This document shows, one piece after another, positions 9,300 to 18,471 of a stretch of 64,000 bases of DNA. The notes beneath the pieces are model-generated. The model was not told the DNA's origin. It did not search any database and saw only the letters and a program-made list of their open reading frames with translations. The first letter of the stretch is position 1. Every line of letters begins with the position of its first letter. The position numbers were made by a program, and so were the translations under genes. The stretch comes from Nitrospira sp. Lineage in GTDB: Bacteria; Nitrospirota; Nitrospiria; Nitrospirales; Nitrospiraceae. The DNA is taken from assembly GCA_018242685.1 (NCBI GenBank), contig JAFEBM010000010.1, forward strand, positions 117,040-181,039, read 5' to 3'.

Positions 9300-11201
9300 A
9301 TGTTGTATTCCCTCATCCCACTCCTTCCGTTGGCCGCCTTCCTCGTCCTAGGATTAGGCGGCTGGCGCATGAGGGACCGCGCCCACCTTGTCGCGGTCCC
9401 GGCGGTTGTGTTGTCGCTCGTCTTGTCGGTGGCGGCATTTTTAGAAGTGGCAGTGTCCGGCTCCGTCATTTCGGTTCCGCTGTATACCTGGCTGACATCA
9501 GGCAGTCTCGACATTCACATCGGTCTTCATATCGACCGGCTGACCGCCGTCATGCTCCTGCTGGTCACCGGTGTCAGCTCACTCGTACACGTCTATACGA
9601 TCGGCTACATGCACGGTGAGCCGGGCTATGCCCGTTTCTTCAGCTACATCGCCCTGTTCACGTTTTCCATGTTGATGTTGGTATTGGCCGATAACCTGCT
9701 GCAGCTCTTCGTGTTTTGGGAAGCCGTGGGGCTGTGCTCTTATCTGCTGATCGGCCATTGGTACGAACGTGCGTCCGCCTGTGCGGCCGCGACCAAGGCT
9801 TTTGTGGTAAATCGCGTGGGCGATTTCGGATTCATGCTGGGCCTTCTGCTCGTCTGGTACAGCTTTGGGTCGCTCAACTATCACGAGATCTTCCCCGCCG
9901 CGCATGAGGCTGGAGAACTCACGATGAACATCCTCGGCCCATTCGGGGGAACATGGGAGGTTTCGGTATTCACGCTGATCGGACTCCTCCTGTTTGCCGG
10001 CGCGGTTGGTAAATCGGCGCAAGTTCCGCTTCATGTCTGGCTGCCTGACGCGATGGAAGGACCGACGCCGATCTCAGCCCTCATTCACGCCGCCACGATG
10101 GTCACAGCCGGCGTCTTCATGGTGGCGCGTCTTGCCCCGATCTATAACCTTTCTCCAACCGCGATGAGCGTGGTCGCGATTACAGGCGCGGCAACGATGG
10201 TTCTCGGCGCCACGATTGCGTTGACTCAAACCGACATCAAACGTGTCGTCGCGTATTCGACGGTCAGTCAGCTCGGTTACATGGTGATGGCTTGCGGGCT
10301 CGGAGCCTACGCCTCCGGCCTGTACCATCTGCTCACACATGGCGCGTTCAAAGCCCTCCTGTTCCTGGGCTGCGGCTCGGTCATTATCGCGCTGCATCAT
10401 GAACAGGACATGAGACACATGGGCGGCCTCAAAGACAAATTGCCGATTACCTACTGGACGTTTGTGGTCGGTTCGCTGGCGCTCGCCGGGTTCCCTCTGA
10501 CGGCAGGATTCTTCAGTAAGGATGACATCCTCGTGTCCGCCTGGTCATCGGGGACTCTTGGCCAGGTACTGGCGCTCTTCGGTCTGCTGACGGCTCTCCT
10601 GACAGCCTTCTACAGCTTCCGGCTGGTGTTCGTGACCTTTTGGGGCCCCTCGCGTGTCGATCCGCACCATGCAGCTCATATCCATGAGCCGTCTCAGACG
10701 ATGACGACACCACTCATCATTTTGGCATGCTTCAGTATTCTGACCGGTTATCTCGGTATCCCATCATTTTTGGAGCCGGTCTTTTCAACCGGGAGTGAAG
10801 CGGCTGTTCACCATGGCTCCGCCGGCTCCGTGATTATGATCGCGGCGACGTTCATGGGTTTGATCGGCATCACCGCGGCCTACTATGTTTACGTACTCAA
10901 CCCGGATCTTCCTGAACGCTTGGCTCGACAGCTAGGTAGCCTGTATCGCGGCTCGTTGAACAAATGGTATGTCGACGAAGCCTATGACCGCCTGTTCGTA
11001 CAGCCGACGTTCGCGGCAGCCTCCGAACTCTGGAAGCGAGTTGACGTCAACCTCATCGACGGAGCAGTCAACGGCGTCGCGCGCGGCGTTGCGTGGGGCG
11101 GATGGTTGTTGAGACTGATCCAGAGCGGGCAGACTCAACATTACGCGCTGGCGATGGCGGTTGGGATTGTTGTGATCGTGACGGTCTTTCTGATTTCGTA
11201 G
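9300..11201 (+). CDS. nuoL: NADH-quinone oxidoreductase subunit L
   Basis: Distal Mrp-antiporter-like proton-pumping subunit. The conserved FVFWEAVGLCSYLLIGHWYE, the lysine-bearing helix around GAVGKSAQVPLHVWLPDAME, and HAATMVTAGVFMVAR are all present. The C-terminal extension with the long lateral helix is present (after residue about 500), as expected for 633 residues. It belongs to the single-NuoM type of operon here. nuoM follows after 131 bases; that gap has short repeats of TTGACC/ATGACC type and no gene. Confidence 0.97.
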   Translation: MLYSLIPLLPLAAFLVLGLGGWRMRDRAHLVAVPAVVLSLVLSVAAFLEVAVSGSVISVPLYTWLTSGSLDIHIGLHIDRLTAVMLLLVTGVSSLVHVYTIGYMHGEPGYARFFSYIALFTFSMLMLVLADNLLQLFVFWEAVGLCSYLLIGHWYERASACAAATKAFVVNRVGDFGFMLGLLLVWYSFGSLNYHEIFPAAHEAGELTMNILGPFGGTWEVSVFTLIGLLLFAGAVGKSAQVPLHVWLPDAMEGPTPISALIHAATMVTAGVFMVARLAPIYNLSPTAMSVVAITGAATMVLGATIALTQTDIKRVVAYSTVSQLGYMVMACGLGAYASGLYHLLTHGAFKALLFLGCGSVIIALHHEQDMRHMGGLKDKLPITYWTFVVGSLALAGFPLTAGFFSKDDILVSAWSSGTLGQVLALFGLLTALLTAFYSFRLVFVTFWGPSRVDPHHAAHIHEPSQTMTTPLIILACFSILTGYLGIPSFLEPVFSTGSEAAVHHGSAGSVIMIAATFMGLIGITAAYYVYVLNPDLPERLARQLGSLYRGSLNKWYVDEAYDRLFVQPTFAAASELWKRVDVNLIDGAVNGVARGVAWGGWLLRLIQSGQTQHYALAMAVGIVVIVTVFLIS

Positions 11202-11332
11202 AGAAACGTCAATGATTACCGGCCAGTCGTCAGGGGGTCATGGGAGAGCGTGATGGAGCTGCCCTTTCGTTCCACTCGTTCCACCGCCGATCGACTAGTG
11301 ACCGGTAAGTATTAACGATTGACTATTGACCA

Positions 11333-12925
11333 ATGACCCATTCCTTTCCTTGGCTTACGGCACTGATCCTTCTCCCGCTGATCGGAGCAGCTGCGGTCTT
11401 TTTTGTGAGGGACGCCACGGCTCGGCTCGTCGCCCTCGCCGTCGCCGTGGCCGACCTCCTGATCTCACTCCCGCTCTGGTGGCTGTTCGATGCCTCCTCC
11501 GGCAACATGCAATTCATGGAATCGGCCCTGTGGATCTCGTCGCCGCGGATTCATTATCGATTGGGACTCGACGGCATCAGCCTCCCGCTGGTCCTCATGA
11601 CGACGGTCCTGATGCCTCTCTGCATCCTGATTTCTTGGCACTCCATCGAATCGAGAGTCCAGAGCTTCATGGCCATGCTGCTGATCATGGAAGGCGCCAT
11701 GATCGGCGTATTCGCAGCCCTGGATTTTGTGCTGTTCTATGTGTTTTGGGAAGCGATGCTGATCCCGATGTATCTTTTGATCGGAGTCTGGGGCGGACCG
11801 AATCGGCTCTATGCCGCGATTAAATTCTTTCTCTATACCCTGACAGGCAGTGTCCTGCTGCTGGTTGCGATTTTGGTGCTGTATTTCCAGGGCGGCCATA
11901 CGTTCGACATTCTTCAATTGAGCCAAGGCGCCTATTCCAAGTCGATCCAGTTCTGGCTCTTCCTGGCCTTCTTTGCCGCGTTCGCCGTCAAGGTTCCCAT
12001 GTTCCCCTTCCATACCTGGTTGCCTGATGCGCACGTAGAAGCGCCGACGGCAGGCAGCGTGATTCTCGCCAGCATTCTGCTCAAGATGGGCGCCTATGGA
12101 TTCGTGCGCTTCAGTTTGCCGATGTTGCCGGACGCCTCTCAAGCGTTTACGCCGTTGATGGTGGTTCTCTCGATTATCGCCATCATCTATGGCGCATATA
12201 TGGCATTAGCCCAGCCCGACCTGAAAAAACTCATCGCCTATTCGAGCGTGAGCCATATGGGGTTCGTCACGCTCGGCCTATTCATGTTTAATATTCAAGG
12301 AATCGAAGGCGCTGTGATGCAGATGGTCAATCACGGCATCACGACCGGGGGGCTCTTTCTCTGTGTGGGAGTGATTTACGAACGCACCCACAGCCGACAG
12401 ATCGCGGACAATATCGGGCTGACCAAGCCGATGCCACGGTATGCGACGTTCCTGGTCATTTTTGCATTGTCTTCGTTGGGATTGCCCGGCACGAACAGTT
12501 TTGTCGGGGAGTTTATGGTTCTGATCGGCACCTTCCTCTGGAGCAAGATCGCCACGGCCTTCGCCTCATTGGGAATCATCCTCGCCGCTGCCTACATGCT
12601 CTGGATGGTTCAACGGGTCGCGTTCGGTGTGTCGGCTCCGCACATGCTGCCGAAACTACGTGATGTCAACCTGCGCGAGACGGCTACCCTGGCGCCGCTC
12701 GTCGTATTGATCTTTGCGATCGGGTTGTTCCCGAACCCTATCCTGACCCGCATGCACCCAAGCGTCGAGAAAGTCCTTGCTCGCGTCTTCCCGTCGGCTC
12801 CTGAGGAGGCTTCGGCCATGCACCCGATCGATCCACTCACTCCGCCTGTGGAACGTCTAGCCTCAACAACCGAGGCGACGTTCAGCCAAGAGAGGCAGGC
12901 CGTATCGGAGGGCAGACCGCGATGA
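11333..12925 (+). CDS. nuoM: NADH-quinone oxidoreductase subunit M
   Basis: Second antiporter-like subunit of the membrane arm. Diagnostic segments are LGLDGISLPLVLMTTVLMPL, FWEAMLIPMYLLIGVWGG (key glutamate), KVPMFPFHTWLPDAHVEAPT and the LIAYSSVSHMGFV helix. The length is 530 residues with a slightly long hydrophilic C-terminal tail. The start ATG lies in ATTGACCAATGACC. Its 3' end overlaps nuoN by 4 bases (ATGA), which implies translational coupling. Confidence 0.97.
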   Translation: MTHSFPWLTALILLPLIGAAAVFFVRDATARLVALAVAVADLLISLPLWWLFDASSGNMQFMESALWISSPRIHYRLGLDGISLPLVLMTTVLMPLCILISWHSIESRVQSFMAMLLIMEGAMIGVFAALDFVLFYVFWEAMLIPMYLLIGVWGGPNRLYAAIKFFLYTLTGSVLLLVAILVLYFQGGHTFDILQLSQGAYSKSIQFWLFLAFFAAFAVKVPMFPFHTWLPDAHVEAPTAGSVILASILLKMGAYGFVRFSLPMLPDASQAFTPLMVVLSIIAIIYGAYMALAQPDLKKLIAYSSVSHMGFVTLGLFMFNIQGIEGAVMQMVNHGITTGGLFLCVGVIYERTHSRQIADNIGLTKPMPRYATFLVIFALSSLGLPGTNSFVGEFMVLIGTFLWSKIATAFASLGIILAAAYMLWMVQRVAFGVSAPHMLPKLRDVNLRETATLAPLVVLIFAIGLFPNPILTRMHPSVEKVLARVFPSAPEEASAMHPIDPLTPPVERLASTTEATFSQERQAVSEGRPR

Positions 12926-14388
12926 CCTTCTCTGTCGGAGACCTGTTCCTCATTCTGCCGGAGCTGTTGGTCATCACCGCTGCCTGTATGGTGTTTGTGC
13001 TCGATCCGGTGCTGCGCCCATCCGACAAAGATGGACTGGTGTGGCTGAGTCTGGGAACACTTGCCGTTTGCATGGGCTTGACGGCCTCGCAGATGAGCGC
13101 TCCTGTCGAGGCGTTTAACGGGCTGGTGGTCATCGACGCCTATGGAGCCTTTTGGAAACTGCTGCTCTACTTTGTCACCGGCCTCACGATTCTCCTTTCG
13201 CATTCGTACCTCAAGGAAGAGCGGTTGTACTTCGGCGAATACTATGGCTTTGTCTTGCTCGCCCTCTCAGGGATGATGGTGATGGTCTCGGCAGCCGACC
13301 TGCTGACGATCTATCTCGGCACTGAACTCATGTCTCTCTCGCTCTACGTGATGGCGGGACTGAAACGATCGGAACCTCGCTCGCTCGAAGCGTCGGCAAA
13401 ATACTTCGTGCTGGGCGCGTTTTCATCCGGCATCCTCTTGTATGGGATCTCACTCCTCTACGGCGCGACCGGAAGCACCAGGCTTCCGGCCATTGCCGCA
13501 GCGATCACGGGACAGAGCCTGGACGATCCCTTGCTAATGTTCGCGACAATCCTATTGGCGGTCGGATTCGGGTTCAAACTCGCCGTCGTGCCGTTTCATA
13601 TGTGGACGCCGGACGTCTATCAAGGCGCCCCAACCTCGGTTACTGCCTTCATGGCCGTGGCATCCAAAGCCGCCAGCTTCGGCGCGTTCCTCCGGGTATT
13701 TATTGAGGGGCTCGGCGGCTTGAAGGCCAATTGGTCCGCCATCTTCCTCCTGCTCTGCCTCGCCACCCTGGTGTTGGGAAATGTCGTGGCATTGGTGCAG
13801 ACGAATATCAAGCGGATGCTCGCCTACTCAAGTATTGCCCATGCCGGCTATGCCCTGATCGGCGTAGTGGCTGCCGGGCGGTTAGAACACTCTTCGGGTA
13901 TCGCAAGCGTGCTGCTCTATCTCGCGCTCTACACCTTCATGACTTTCGGCGCATTCGCCATCCCCGCCATGCTTCGCAAAGACGGGATTGAAGGAGATGA
14001 GATCGAGGACTTCTCCGGTCTGTCAAAACGTCATCCGGTGGCGGCGTTACTCATGCTGATCTTCATGGTCTCCTTGGCGGGCATTCCTCCCACAGCGGGG
14101 TTTATCGGAAAATTCTACGTGTTTATGTCGGCCGTGGAAGCCGGCATGACGTGGCTGGCGGTCATCGCGCTGATTTTTGCCGCCGTGTCGGCCTATTACT
14201 ATCTCCGGGTCGTGATGGTCATGTACATGCGCGAGCCGAGCGACGCCACGGACAGCGCTCCACAGTTGGTCATGTCGCCGACTTTTTCCATCGTGCTGGC
14301 CTGCGCGGCGGCCGGCGTGGTGATCTTCGGGATCTACCCCAATCCGCTCGTGCAGCTGGCCATGCAGGCGGTGCTGACGTTAAAATGA
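12922..14388 (+). CDS. nuoN: NADH-quinone oxidoreductase subunit N
   Basis: Third antiporter-like subunit, next to NuoK in the assembled enzyme. Recognisable segments are LLTIYLGTELMSLSLYVMAG, VPFHMWTPDVYQGAPTSVTA and RMLAYSSIAHAGYALIG. The 488-residue length is normal. It starts in the ATGA overlap with nuoM and is the last nuo gene. A YihY-type membrane protein follows after 36 bases on the same strand and may be cotranscribed. Confidence 0.97.
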   Translation: MTFSVGDLFLILPELLVITAACMVFVLDPVLRPSDKDGLVWLSLGTLAVCMGLTASQMSAPVEAFNGLVVIDAYGAFWKLLLYFVTGLTILLSHSYLKEERLYFGEYYGFVLLALSGMMVMVSAADLLTIYLGTELMSLSLYVMAGLKRSEPRSLEASAKYFVLGAFSSGILLYGISLLYGATGSTRLPAIAAAITGQSLDDPLLMFATILLAVGFGFKLAVVPFHMWTPDVYQGAPTSVTAFMAVASKAASFGAFLRVFIEGLGGLKANWSAIFLLLCLATLVLGNVVALVQTNIKRMLAYSSIAHAGYALIGVVAAGRLEHSSGIASVLLYLALYTFMTFGAFAIPAMLRKDGIEGDEIEDFSGLSKRHPVAALLMLIFMVSLAGIPPTAGFIGKFYVFMSAVEAGMTWLAVIALIFAAVSAYYYLRVVMVMYMREPSDATDSAPQLVMSPTFSIVLACAAAGVVIFGIYPNPLVQLAMQAVLTLK

Positions 14389-14424
14389 GAAAGCCGTGTG
14401 TTACCCATCTGCATGCGGAGCCTC

Positions 14425-15273
14425 ATGAATGTCCTCCGCTTCCTTCTTGACGTCCTCAAGTCCTTTTTACAGCAGGGTTGCGCCAGCCTCGCTGCATCGT
14501 TGGCCTTTTTCTCGCTGCTCTCGCTCTTTCCTCTCGCGTTTCTGGTTCTGTATGGAGTGAGTTTTTTCGTCAGTCAGGATGTCATCGGCGAACAGTTCAT
14601 GCTGAGTTTCCTCAGAGAATTTTTGCCGTCGTTGGGCGAGCGGCTGGCTGAAGAGCTCCATCGGATCAGTGTGTTGGAGAGTGTGCGATGGCTCGTCTTT
14701 TTGTCGTTTTTCTGGTTCGGGGGGCTCGTCTTTTATGAGCTGGACTACACGCTCAACGTGGTTTTTGAGAGCATGCCTCAGCGCCATCCGCTGATTTCAA
14801 CGGCAATCTCCATCGCGTTGGTCGGATCGACAGGACTTCTGCTGCTTATGGCGTATGTCGGCACGCAAACCATCGCCTTTTTAACCACCTATGCGCCCAA
14901 GCTCTGGGGACTCGATCTTGTCGCCCTGGCTGCGCATGATTTTCATCTCACCTACACCCTGCCCTTTACCCTCGCATTCCTGGCGGTCAGCCTATTGTAC
15001 CGTCTTGTTCCTCGCCGCCGCCCGCGCTGGCAAGCCGCAATGGCCGGCGCGCTGATCTTCAGTGTACTCTGGGTCTCGGCCAAATTGTTGTTCGTCAGCT
15101 ATAGCGACTACGCCACGGTCTACGCTCGGCTCTATGGATCGTTGCTGGAAGTCGTCCTCTTGCTGCTGTGGGTCTATTATTCCGCCGGGCTCTTGCTGTT
15201 CGGCGGCATCATTGCCTACAAGCTCCAACAGCTTTCCCACTCGTTGTCTACCGTGCCGGCAGACGATGTTTAA
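14425..15273 (+). CDS. YihY/BrkB-family inner-membrane protein
   Basis: Integral membrane protein of the YihY/UPF0761 (formerly RNase BN/BrkB) family, about six helices. The N-terminal FLQQGCASLAASLAFFSLLSLFPL is the family signature, and the C-terminal LEVVLLLLWVYYSAGLLLFGG is also typical. Function in the family is poorly established. The frame is open back to a GTG at 14398, but ATG 14425 has GGAG 4 bases upstream and gives a typical 282-residue protein. It sits directly behind nuoN; no functional link to complex I is evident. Confidence 0.87.
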   Translation: MNVLRFLLDVLKSFLQQGCASLAASLAFFSLLSLFPLAFLVLYGVSFFVSQDVIGEQFMLSFLREFLPSLGERLAEELHRISVLESVRWLVFLSFFWFGGLVFYELDYTLNVVFESMPQRHPLISTAISIALVGSTGLLLLMAYVGTQTIAFLTTYAPKLWGLDLVALAAHDFHLTYTLPFTLAFLAVSLLYRLVPRRRPRWQAAMAGALIFSVLWVSAKLLFVSYSDYATVYARLYGSLLEVVLLLLWVYYSAGLLLFGGIIAYKLQQLSHSLSTVPADDV

Positions 15274-15315
15274 CAGAGATGTTGGAGCGGATGACAGCCG
15301 GCGAGCGCCCGCGAC

Positions 15316-16476
15316 TCAGCGGCTGGAAGAGCTACGCAACTGAAGAAAATGCACGATGGCTGAATGGGTCACGAGTCCGATAATGTCTTCGTCCTGCATG
15401 ACGACTAATCGATCCCATCCTTCACGGGCCATGCGCTCCATCGCATGGATCACAGGAATGTCCGGATCAATCACGAGCGATTCCGAACGGGGGCGCATCA
15501 CCTGCTCGACCCGGCGCCAGGGCCACAGCGACGGCGACACGTTCTGAATCTCCAATACGGTGATGAGTCCCACCAGTCGCCCATTCTCCAACACCGGAAA
15601 GCCGCCATAGCCATAGGACTGGAAGTACTGGTTCACCGCCTCATCCAGCGTGCAATGCGATGGAATGGAGGTGACCGTCGTCACCATTAAATCCCGAATG
15701 GGGACCGCCGCCAACGACTGGCGTATGGCGGCTTGACGACGACTCGCCAGAGCCGCGGCGAAGAGAAACATGCCGATGATGAGAATCCATCCGCCGTTCG
15801 ATGCCATCGAAGCAGGCAACCCGCCGCTCACGGCTCCGTACATCACCACAAGGCCGACCAGTCCAAGCATCAATCCAAACGCCAGACCGACCACTGCGGC
15901 TTGTTTGGTAGCCCGATGAAAATCGTTTCCCCATGCCCACAATCCCGCCCGTAACACCCGCCCGCCGTCCAGCGGAAAACCGGGAATCATATTGAACAGT
16001 CCGAGTTGCATATTGACGAAGCCCAGCAAGGCCCCGAGCATGATCCACCCCTGGAGGCCATGTTGCCGTTGAATCGCCTCTGCCAGTTCCACAAAGACAA
16101 AACAGAGACCGCCGATTACAAAACTGACCGCCGGCCCGGCCAGCGCAATAAGGAATTCCGCAAGGGGTGTCGGAGCTTCTTTCCGCATGTGAGCCACACC
16201 GCCGAAAATAAACAACGTGATCTTTTCAATCGGAATGCGATAGTGCAATGCGACGTAGGAATGGCCGAGCTCATGCAGGAGCACGGAGAGAAATAACAGC
16301 ACCGCGGCGAGTCCACCCATTGCCCAATAACGCTCGGGAGTGAGCCCGGGCAAACTTTCCGGCAGGTATCCGGTCGAGAGCGTCCAGGTGACCAGGAGAA
16401 AGACCAAAAACCATGAGGCATGGATACGGATCGGAATTCCCAACGCTCGGCCGATTTCCCAAGAAGGGACGCGCAT
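15316..16476 (-). CDS. Site-2-protease-type (M50) zinc metalloprotease with CBS pair
   Basis: Membrane-embedded metalloprotease of the M50B/SpoIVFB-like group. The zinc motif HELGH is at residues 68-72 in a membrane helix, and the third ligand motif NMIPGFPLDGGRVLR lies near residue 165. About six helices are followed by two CBS domains (from about residue 245 to the C-terminus), which in relatives bind adenine nucleotides and tune activity. The length of 386 residues is typical. The substrate is unknown. It is convergent with the YihY gene (42-base gap) and divergent from the deacetylase gene. Confidence 0.92.
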   Translation of the reverse strand: MRVPSWEIGRALGIPIRIHASWFLVFLLVTWTLSTGYLPESLPGLTPERYWAMGGLAAVLLFLSVLLHELGHSYVALHYRIPIEKITLFIFGGVAHMRKEAPTPLAEFLIALAGPAVSFVIGGLCFVFVELAEAIQRQHGLQGWIMLGALLGFVNMQLGLFNMIPGFPLDGGRVLRAGLWAWGNDFHRATKQAAVVGLAFGLMLGLVGLVVMYGAVSGGLPASMASNGGWILIIGMFLFAAALASRRQAAIRQSLAAVPIRDLMVTTVTSIPSHCTLDEAVNQYFQSYGYGGFPVLENGRLVGLITVLEIQNVSPSLWPWRRVEQVMRPRSESLVIDPDIPVIHAMERMAREGWDRLVVMQDEDIIGLVTHSAIVHFLQLRSSSSR

Positions 16477-16547
16477 AGGCCATACCGTAACAGCCGAATA
16501 CGTAAACGGTCAATTCTTCACCGTCGGTTCAGGTATACTAAACCCGT

Positions 16548-17267
16548 ATGCGACGCCACGTTCTGCTATGCCTGCTGCTCGGCGTTCTGTCAGCGACAAC
16601 CCTTGGGGCATTGGTCCCAGTAGACGGTGCGGCGCAAGTCATCAAATCCGGCCCGCCGACGTGCCCTGGTGTAGCCTTGACGTTCGACCTCTGTCCCGTG
16701 CGGAAGGGGTCCGGCTACGATCAGCCATTGATGGACTATCTCATCAAGCATCGTATCCCCGCCACCTTCTTCATGTCCGGCAAGTGGATGACAAAACATG
16801 AACCGGAAGTGGACCATCTATTACGCCTGGGATTTTTTGAAGTAGGTACGCACGGTGAGGTGCATGCCCACCTTCCCATGCACGATGCCGACGAACAGCG
16901 CACGGAGATCCTCGGCCCCGTCAAGCTGTTGCAGGAACACTATGCCCGCAAGGCGACGTTGTTTCGGCCACCGTACGGAGAATACAACGACCTGACCGTC
17001 GCCGTGGTGAACATGCTCGGCCTGCGATTCATCCAATGGAATATCGAATCAGGCGATCCCGATCCCACACTCTCCTCCGAGCAGATTCTCTCCGGAGTCG
17101 CTACGCGTGCCAAGCCGGGAAGCATCATCGTCTTCCACGCGAACGGCAAAGGCAAGCAAACCCGGCAGGTGATCGAACAACTCATATCGGACATCCTGCC
17201 CCGGAAAGGACTCCAACCCATGACCGTGAGCGAGTTGTTGAATTGCAAGCCCCGAGCCCATGACTGA
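16548..17267 (+). CDS. Secreted polysaccharide deacetylase (NodB-like)
   Basis: CE4-type deacetylase, 239 residues, with an N-terminal signal peptide (LLCLLLGVLSATTLGAL, probable cleavage near GAA-Q). Motif 1 is TFDLCPV instead of the classical TFDDG; this form belongs to a recognised subfamily whose members read TFDLC followed by GYD. Motif 2 is THGEVHAHLP (histidine ligands), motif 3 RPPYGEYN, and motif 5 IIVFHANGKG. The likely substrate is an N-acetylated envelope glycan. Its stop overlaps the GNAT gene by 8 bases, suggesting an operon with 17260-17733. Confidence 0.88.
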   Translation: MRRHVLLCLLLGVLSATTLGALVPVDGAAQVIKSGPPTCPGVALTFDLCPVRKGSGYDQPLMDYLIKHRIPATFFMSGKWMTKHEPEVDHLLRLGFFEVGTHGEVHAHLPMHDADEQRTEILGPVKLLQEHYARKATLFRPPYGEYNDLTVAVVNMLGLRFIQWNIESGDPDPTLSSEQILSGVATRAKPGSIIVFHANGKGKQTRQVIEQLISDILPRKGLQPMTVSELLNCKPRAHD

Positions 17268-17733
17268 CCCGGTTATCAGGAACATGGATCCAGACGATCG
17301 TGAGTCCGTCGTCCAGCTGCTCGGTGAATCCGATCCCTGGAGAAAACTGGGTTACTCACAGGATGATTGGAACCGTATCTTTTGCCCGACTCCGCGTGGG
17401 CGAGACTGTTACGTTGTTCTGCTCGATGGGCAAGTGGCAGGCGTCGCCATCGTGAAGCAGAAGTTTCTCCTGGGGGACTATCTGGAGCTCTTGGGAGTAG
17501 CCGTATGGGCTCGCCAGAAGGGAATCGGTGATCAGCTGTTGCGGCACATCGAGGAGCTCGTCTTTAAAAGAACAAAAAACCTCTTTGCCTGTGTATCGGA
17601 TTTCAACGAACCAGCAAGGGTCTTCTACAAGAAACATGGATATCAAGAGATCGGCCCTATGCCCAATTTCCTGATTCCGGGCAGCGCGGAGATCTTGCTG
17701 CGAAAAACCGCTGGACCGACCAGGAGCACATAA
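17260..17733 (+). CDS. GNAT-family N-acetyltransferase
   Basis: A 157-residue GCN5-related acyltransferase. The acetyl-CoA region reads LLGVAVWARQKGIGDQLL (R/Q-x-x-G-x-G/A type loop near residue 89), and the C-terminal NEPARVFYKKHGYQEIG is the usual last strand/helix. The substrate cannot be told. The start overlaps the deacetylase stop, so both are probably cotranscribed. Confidence 0.9.
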   Translation: MTDPVIRNMDPDDRESVVQLLGESDPWRKLGYSQDDWNRIFCPTPRGRDCYVVLLDGQVAGVAIVKQKFLLGDYLELLGVAVWARQKGIGDQLLRHIEELVFKRTKNLFACVSDFNEPARVFYKKHGYQEIGPMPNFLIPGSAEILLRKTAGPTRST

Positions 17734-17737
17734 ACAG

Positions 17738-17926
17738 ATGGCACAAGTTGCTCTAGAACTCGTATATTCAGTTTTTGTTGAGGTGCTATGCTATGGAACG
17801 GGCTACGTGATACTGAGGTGTCTTGGCTTCCGTGACTTTGACCGACGGGAGTATATTGTTGGAATAGTGGGCTTCCTATTCTGGTTTGTCGTGGGTTTGT
17901 TAGTGTGGCACTTCTTTTCGGTCTAA
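17738..17926 (+). CDS. Small two-helix membrane protein, unknown function
   Basis: A 62-residue protein starting 4 bases after the GNAT gene. Two hydrophobic stretches (about residues 6-26 and 40-60) flank a charged loop with RDFDRREY. No family is recognised. Its position in a compact + strand run suggests it is a real gene of the same transcript. Confidence 0.6.
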   Translation: MAQVALELVYSVFVEVLCYGTGYVILRCLGFRDFDRREYIVGIVGFLFWFVVGLLVWHFFSV

Positions 17927-17937
17927 CGAGGTAGCGT

Positions 17938-18336
17938 GTGAAGATTCAAAAACTTCTTCATACAAGGATGCGCGTCAGCGATTTGGATGAGACCATCCGG
18001 TTTTACACGAGCGTATTAGGCCTTGAAGTCATCGAGCGGAAGACTTCTCCTCGTGGGTCGCAGCTTGCCTTCCTGAGAGTGCCCAATAGTGATGAGTTGA
18101 TTGAACTGACCAGTTTCCCTCCAAGTGGTCCGGTGAAAGTTCAGGAAGATCTCGTTCATCTGGCCTTTCAAGTTGAAAGCCTCGACGAAACGATCGCATC
18201 GCTCAATGCGCAGGGAGTCAGGATCACCGATGGCCCGACGACTACCTCTTCAGGCAGCCGGTTCATCTTTATCGACGCGCCCGACGGCTATGAGATCGAG
18301 CTGATCGAACGGCCTGCAGGCGTGAAGATCGTTTAA
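17938..18336 (+). CDS. Glyoxalase I-like VOC-family protein
   Basis: A 132-residue protein of two beta-alpha-beta-beta-beta modules. The four metal ligands of glyoxalase I are visible: His in LLHTRMRVSD, Glu in ELIELT, His in LVHLAFQV and Glu in YEIELIE. This supports a metal-dependent lactoylglutathione-lyase-type activity (methylglyoxal detoxification), although VOC proteins also include other enzymes. The start is GTG 17938, preceded by GAGGTAG. The 135 bases downstream hold short ATTGACC/ATTAAG-like words and no gene. Confidence 0.88.
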   Translation: MKIQKLLHTRMRVSDLDETIRFYTSVLGLEVIERKTSPRGSQLAFLRVPNSDELIELTSFPPSGPVKVQEDLVHLAFQVESLDETIASLNAQGVRITDGPTTTSSGSRFIFIDAPDGYEIELIERPAGVKIV

Positions 18337-18471
18337 GAAAGTCATCGGTCATTAAGTCCTTGGTCATTGAACCTGCCGCGAACTGTTGCCTATTGACCAT
18401 TGACTAAAGGCTCAGTACTCTCGCCCTCCGGCAACCGTTATCAATTCACAGGACTTCACAGGGAGATTGGC